From Saccharopolyspora spinosa NRRL 18395 (lineage in GTDB: Bacteria; Actinomycetota; Actinomycetes; Mycobacteriales; Pseudonocardiaceae), in NCBI RefSeq assembly GCF_000194155.1, contig NZ_GL877878.1, forward strand, positions 3,240,907 through 3,304,906: 64,000 nucleotides of DNA, given 5' to 3'. Positions within the stretch are counted from its first letter, which is position 1; each line of letters begins with the position of its first letter. Positions 60,721 through 64,000 of this stretch are shown in pieces. The notes under the pieces are model-generated. The model did not search any database. It saw nothing but the letters and a program-made list of their open reading frames with translations, and was not told where the DNA came from. A program made the translations under genes and the position numbers.

Positions 60721-61926
60721 TCACACGTTGAGTTTGTAGTCTTCGAGAACCCGCCGGCCGATGATCATCCGCTGGATGTCCGCGGTTCCCTCGCCGATGA
60801 GCAGCATCGGCGCCTCCCGATAGAGCCGTTCGATCTCGTACTCCTTCGAGAATCCGTACCCGCCGTGGATCCGGAACGAATCCTCCACAACCTGCGCGCA
60901 GTATTCGGAGGCGAGATACTTCGCCATTCCGGATTCCAGATCATTACGCTGCCCCGAGTCCTTTTTGCGCGCGGCGCGCACCATCATCTGATGCGCCGCT
61001 TCGACCTTCGTCGCCATCTCGGCAAGCCGGAACAGCACGGCCTGATGTCCGGCGATCGCCTTGCCGAAGGTTTCCCGTTGCTGGGCATAAACGACACCGA
61101 GTTCAAAGGCCCGCAGGGCCACCCCGCAGCCGCGCGCGGCTACGTTCACCCGACCAACCTCGACACCGTCCATCATCTGGTAAAAGCCCCGGCCCGGCAC
61201 GCCCCCCAGGATCTGGCCTGCACTGATCCGGTGGCCGTCGAACACCAGCTCAGTGGTGTCCACGCCCTTGTACCCCATCTTCTCGATCTTGCCCGGCACC
61301 GTGAGCCCCTGAGCTGTCTCGCCGAAGCCTGCTTCCTTGTCGACCAGGAACGTCGTCATGTTCTGGTAGACCGAGTCCGAGCCCTCGTCGGTCCGCACGA
61401 GGACGGCGACCAGGTTGGCTGAGCCGCCGTTGGTCAGCCACATCTTCTGGCCATTGATCGTGTAGTCGCCGTCGCCGTCGTCGTCCTTGACCGCCTTGGT
61501 CCTGATCGCGCTGACATCGGAACCGCAGCCGGGCTCGGACATCGAGAAGGCCGCCCGCACCTCTCCGGTGGCCATGCGCGGCAGATACTTTCGTCTCTGC
61601 TCCTCGGTGCCGTGCTGGAGCAGCAGGTAGGCGACGATGAAGTGGGTGTTGATGATGCCGCTGACGCTCATCCAGCCGCGGGCGATCTCTTCCACACACA
61701 ACGCGTAGATCAGCAAGGATTCCCCGAGGCCGCCGTATTCCTCGGGGATCATCAGGCCGAACAGGCCGAGTTCCTTGAGGCCGTCGACGATTTTCGCCGG
61801 GTATTCGTCGTGGTGTTCGAGCTCGTTGGCGACTGGAAGGATCTCCTGCTCCACGAACGACCGCACGGTCTTGAGGATCTCTTGCTGGACGTCGGTGAGT
61901 CCGTCGGTCTCACAGAGGTGGCCCAT
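60721..61926 (-). CDS. Acyl-CoA dehydrogenase
   Basis: This 401-residue flavoprotein has the two PROSITE-type signatures: AAFSMSEPGCGSDVSAIRTK with NGQKMWLTNGGSANLVAVL, and HGGYGFSKEYEIERLYREAP with the catalytic Glu in MLLIGEGTADIQRMIIGRR (glutaryl/short-chain subgroup position). The QRETFGKAIAGHQAV segment is standard. It oxidises an acyl-CoA and passes electrons to ETF; etfA-etfB lie 9 kb away. It is three bases after the CoA-transferase stop. Confidence 0.95.
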   Translation of the reverse strand: MGHLCETDGLTDVQQEILKTVRSFVEQEILPVANELEHHDEYPAKIVDGLKELGLFGLMIPEEYGGLGESLLIYALCVEEIARGWMSVSGIINTHFIVAYLLLQHGTEEQRRKYLPRMATGEVRAAFSMSEPGCGSDVSAIRTKAVKDDDGDGDYTINGQKMWLTNGGSANLVAVLVRTDEGSDSVYQNMTTFLVDKEAGFGETAQGLTVPGKIEKMGYKGVDTTELVFDGHRISAGQILGGVPGRGFYQMMDGVEVGRVNVAARGCGVALRAFELGVVYAQQRETFGKAIAGHQAVLFRLAEMATKVEAAHQMMVRAARKKDSGQRNDLESGMAKYLASEYCAQVVEDSFRIHGGYGFSKEYEIERLYREAPMLLIGEGTADIQRMIIGRRVLEDYKLNV

Positions 61927-61929
61927 GAT

Positions 61930-63120
61930 TCAGCTCTTCCTTCCGTTGCTGCCTGCCGAATCGACGGACAGACCACCAATGACCTTGTCGTTGTGTTCGC
62001 CCAGCCGAGGGGGCGCCAGCCGGACTGTAGGGGCGATTCCGTCGAACTTCCACGGTGTGTTGACGACCCGGGCCTCGCCCGCATCGTCGCGATGGAAATG
62101 AAGGACCATCTGACGCTCGTGCGTGGCAGGGTCTTCCAGCACGCTTCCGATGTCCAGGACAGGCCCGACCGGCACCCCGACCGCTTCGAGCTCGGCGATG
62201 ACCTGTTCGGTGCTCATGCGGGTGAGGGTGGCGTCGACCTCGCGCAGAAGCTCGTGCTTGTGAGCCAGCCTCAGCGGGTTGGTGCGGAACCGCGCGTCAA
62301 CGGCCAGGTCGGGCTGTCCGAGTGCCTCGCACATCCGCTCGAATTGGGAGTCGTTGCCGACGCACATGTTGATGAAGCCATCGCCCGTGCGGAACATGCC
62401 ATAGGGAGCGATCGTGGAATGACCGTTGTGGTCGGATTCCGGCACGACACCGGTTTCGAGGAACCGGGCCGCGTGGTGCGTCAGCATGGAGACGACGCTG
62501 TCCTGCATCGCGATGTCGATGGCGCGGCCGAGTCCGGTGCGTGAACGTTCGAACAGCGCACTGACGACGGCGGTAGCGGCGAACATGCCAGCCGCGATGT
62601 CGGCGACCGGGACGCCCCACTTCGCCGGCTCACCCGGTCGGCCCGTCATCCGCATGACGCCGCTGGTGCCCTGCACAATCTGGTCGTAGCCGGACCGGGT
62701 TCCCTGGCCCTGCCCGAATCCACTGATGGAGCAATAGACCAACGCGGCGTGTGCGGCGCGCAGGGACGCGGCACCCAATCCCAGTCGGTCGGCCGTACCC
62801 GGTCGCCAGTTTTCGACGACGACGTCCGCGGTGCCGATCAGCTCGCGCACCCGCCTGCGGTCCCCGTCGTCTTTGAGGTCGAGTGCGACGCTGTGCTTGT
62901 TGCGGTTGACCGACATGAAGTACGCCGCATCGTTTCCCACAAATGGCGGCCCCCAATGCCGCGCATCGTCACCACGATGCGGACTTTCGACCTTGATCAC
63001 CTCAGCACCGAGATCGGCAAGCATCAGCGTGCAGTACGGGCCGGACAGCGCCTGGGTGAAGTCGACGACCCGAACCCCCGCGAGCAGGTTCAGCCCCTCG
63101 GTATGTGCGGACCCCGTCAT
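61930..63120 (-). CDS. CaiB/BaiF family III CoA-transferase
   Basis: This 396-residue protein starts at ATG 63120, overlapping the aldehyde dehydrogenase stop. Family blocks are VRVVDFTQALSGPYCTLMLA, DLGAEVIKVESPHRGDDARH, NRNKHSVALDLKDDG, VVVENWRPGTADRLGLG, with the catalytic Asp146 in SGYDQIVQGTSG. The C-terminal EAVGVPVGPVLDIGSVLEDP completes it. It transfers CoA to a carboxylic acid, providing the acyl-CoA for the dehydrogenase that follows. Confidence 0.95.
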   Translation of the reverse strand: MTGSAHTEGLNLLAGVRVVDFTQALSGPYCTLMLADLGAEVIKVESPHRGDDARHWGPPFVGNDAAYFMSVNRNKHSVALDLKDDGDRRRVRELIGTADVVVENWRPGTADRLGLGAASLRAAHAALVYCSISGFGQGQGTRSGYDQIVQGTSGVMRMTGRPGEPAKWGVPVADIAAGMFAATAVVSALFERSRTGLGRAIDIAMQDSVVSMLTHHAARFLETGVVPESDHNGHSTIAPYGMFRTGDGFINMCVGNDSQFERMCEALGQPDLAVDARFRTNPLRLAHKHELLREVDATLTRMSTEQVIAELEAVGVPVGPVLDIGSVLEDPATHERQMVLHFHRDDAGEARVVNTPWKFDGIAPTVRLAPPRLGEHNDKVIGGLSVDSAGSNGRKS

Positions 63121-64000
63121 CGGGTCACCTTCGTCACGATGGTCTTCGTCTGGCAAAAGCCCTTGAGCGCTTCGAAGCCCTTCTCCCGGCCGTAGCCGGA
63201 TTTTCCGAAACCGCCGAAGGTGTATTCCACTCCGCCGCCCCCGCCGTAGGTGTTCAGGTAGACCTGGCCCGCCCGGATCTCCTCCGCCATCACGTGGGCC
63301 ACGTCGAGATTCCTCGTCCACGCTGCGGCGATCAGTCCGTACTGGGTGCCGTTCGCCAGCTGGATGGCCTCGTCGACGGTCCCGAACGACATCGCGGCCA
63401 GCACGGGGCCGAACACCTCCTCCTGGGCGATCTCCTGTGCGGGATCGACGTCGGTGAATACCGTCGGGGGAAAGTAGAAGCCACCCTCGGGTAGTTCGAC
63501 CTGCCCAGGACCGCCGAGCTGCCGGGCGCCGGAGTCGGCTGCTCGCTGCACCATCTGCGTCACCCGGTCTCGCTGCTTGGCCGAGATCAGCGGCCCGAGG
63601 TCGAGATCCTGCGGTCCGGGCCCGATACGGACGCCGCGCAGCGCCTCATCGATCCGCGCGAGGACCTCGTCGCGCACCTCCTCGTGCACCAGCAGTCGCG
63701 AACCGGCGGAGCAGGTCTGTCCGGCGTTTTGGAGCATCGACTTGACGATCACGGGAATGGCGGCGTCGAGGTCGGCGTCGGGAAATACGATGTTCGGCGA
63801 TTTCCCACCGAGCTCGAGCACGACCGGAATGACGTTTTCCGCCGCCGCGTGCGCGACAGCCGCACCGACCGGCACCGACCCGGTGAAGGACAGGTGGTCG
63901 ATGCCAGCGTGTCCCGCCAGCGCCGCGCCGGCTTGTGCCCCCAGGCCCGGCACCACGTTGAGAACACCGGCAGGCAGGCCGGCTTCGAGTGCGGTGCGGG
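63117..64000 (-). CDS. Aldehyde dehydrogenase (N-terminus beyond window)
   Basis: The frame is open to the right edge, giving the last 293 or so residues of an NAD(P)-dependent aldehyde dehydrogenase. Visible are GIDHLSFTGSVPVGAAVAHA, the catalytic Glu in PVVLELGGKSPNIVFPDADL, the nucleophile Cys in LQNAGQTCSAGSRLLVHEEV, the QEEVFGPVLAAMSF region and FGGFGKSGYGREKGFEALKG. It oxidises an aldehyde to the acid that the next gene product activates to a CoA thioester. The four-base overlap with the CoA-transferase gene supports this order. Confidence 0.95.
   Translation of the reverse strand, partial: RTALEAGLPAGVLNVVPGLGAQAGAALAGHAGIDHLSFTGSVPVGAAVAHAAAENVIPVVLELGGKSPNIVFPDADLDAAIPVIVKSMLQNAGQTCSAGSRLLVHEEVRDEVLARIDEALRGVRIGPGPQDLDLGPLISAKQRDRVTQMVQRAADSGARQLGGPGQVELPEGGFYFPPTVFTDVDPAQEIAQEEVFGPVLAAMSFGTVDEAIQLANGTQYGLIAAAWTRNLDVAHVMAEEIRAGQVYLNTYGGGGGVEYTFGGFGKSGYGREKGFEALKGFCQTKTIVTKVTR

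Noticed and set aside
1-64000. tRNA, rRNA, CRISPR array, phage integrase/att site
   Set aside because: Scanned by eye for tRNA T-loops, regular spaced repeats and tyrosine-recombinase motifs; none was found. Covariance-model and repeat searches would be needed to exclude them firmly.

Overview
The window is high-GC actinomycete DNA. Evidence is the codon bias, frequent GTG starts, ATGA/GTGA stop-start overlaps, an SsgA-family sporulation/division protein, and GlcG/HbpS and SARP/LuxR-type protein families. A sporulating member of the Pseudonocardiales (for example Saccharopolyspora) fits best, but that placement is inference. No rRNA, tRNA, CRISPR array or replication origin was recognised.

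Layout. 1-6.4 kb is accessory DNA: a transposase running off the left edge, three tiny Cys/His proteins, a helical partner protein, a polymorphic-toxin-like protein and its probable immunity protein, an alcohol dehydrogenase remnant, an SsgA-like protein, a recombinase remnant and a secreted protein. 6.4-21.3 kb is one minus-strand transcription unit. It encodes a peptide/nickel-type ABC importer (binding protein, two permeases, fused double ATPase), five luciferase-like flavin monooxygenase-family proteins, a SfnB/DszC-like flavin oxidase and two aldo/keto reductases. I read it as an organosulfur scavenging and desulfurisation operon. It is headed by a leaderless 24-codon leader peptide ending in an RRxVDL...SAxC signature. 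A second, better preserved leader of the same kind lies 1.1 kb upstream in front of a decayed DszC-like gene, with an IS630 remnant between them.

22.6-32.7 kb mixes a RibB-like gene, a secreted protein, a lipoprotein, a nucleoside deoxyribosyltransferase-like/GppA pair and several mobile elements. One IS66 element has an 8-bp target duplication; a second IS66 element and an IS3 element lie close together. Between them are remnants of an AAA ATPase, an MpaB-like protein and a P-type ATPase. 32.9-42.3 kb holds two divergent units. The minus unit encodes an Asp/Glu-type racemase, an aminotransferase, an MHS-type transporter, an amidohydrolase and a nitrilase-superfamily hydrolase. The plus unit is pxpA-pxpB-pxpC (5-oxoprolinase), a MurR/RpiR regulator and a truncated ridA. 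Together they look like a catabolic system for a cyclic amide or N-acyl/carbamoyl amino acid.

42.4-51.5 kb has a large LuxR/NB-ARC regulator, IS110 and phosphopantetheinyl transferase remnants, htpG, an HSL-type esterase, and etfB-etfA beside a degraded Fe-S protein that was probably their partner. 51.6-64 kb is a second catabolic region: a GlcG/HbpS-like protein, a GMC oxidoreductase with small partner, a Dabb protein, an MFS transporter, a DUF6282 hydrolase, an SDR, a divergent GntR/UTRA regulator, a ThDP enzyme, an acyl-CoA dehydrogenase, a family III CoA-transferase and an aldehyde dehydrogenase cut by the right edge.

Gene decay is a theme. Many single-base frameshifts lie in genes next to insertion sequences, while the long catabolic operons are intact, which argues against general sequencing error. 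Functions are assigned from recognised family motifs only; no database search was run.
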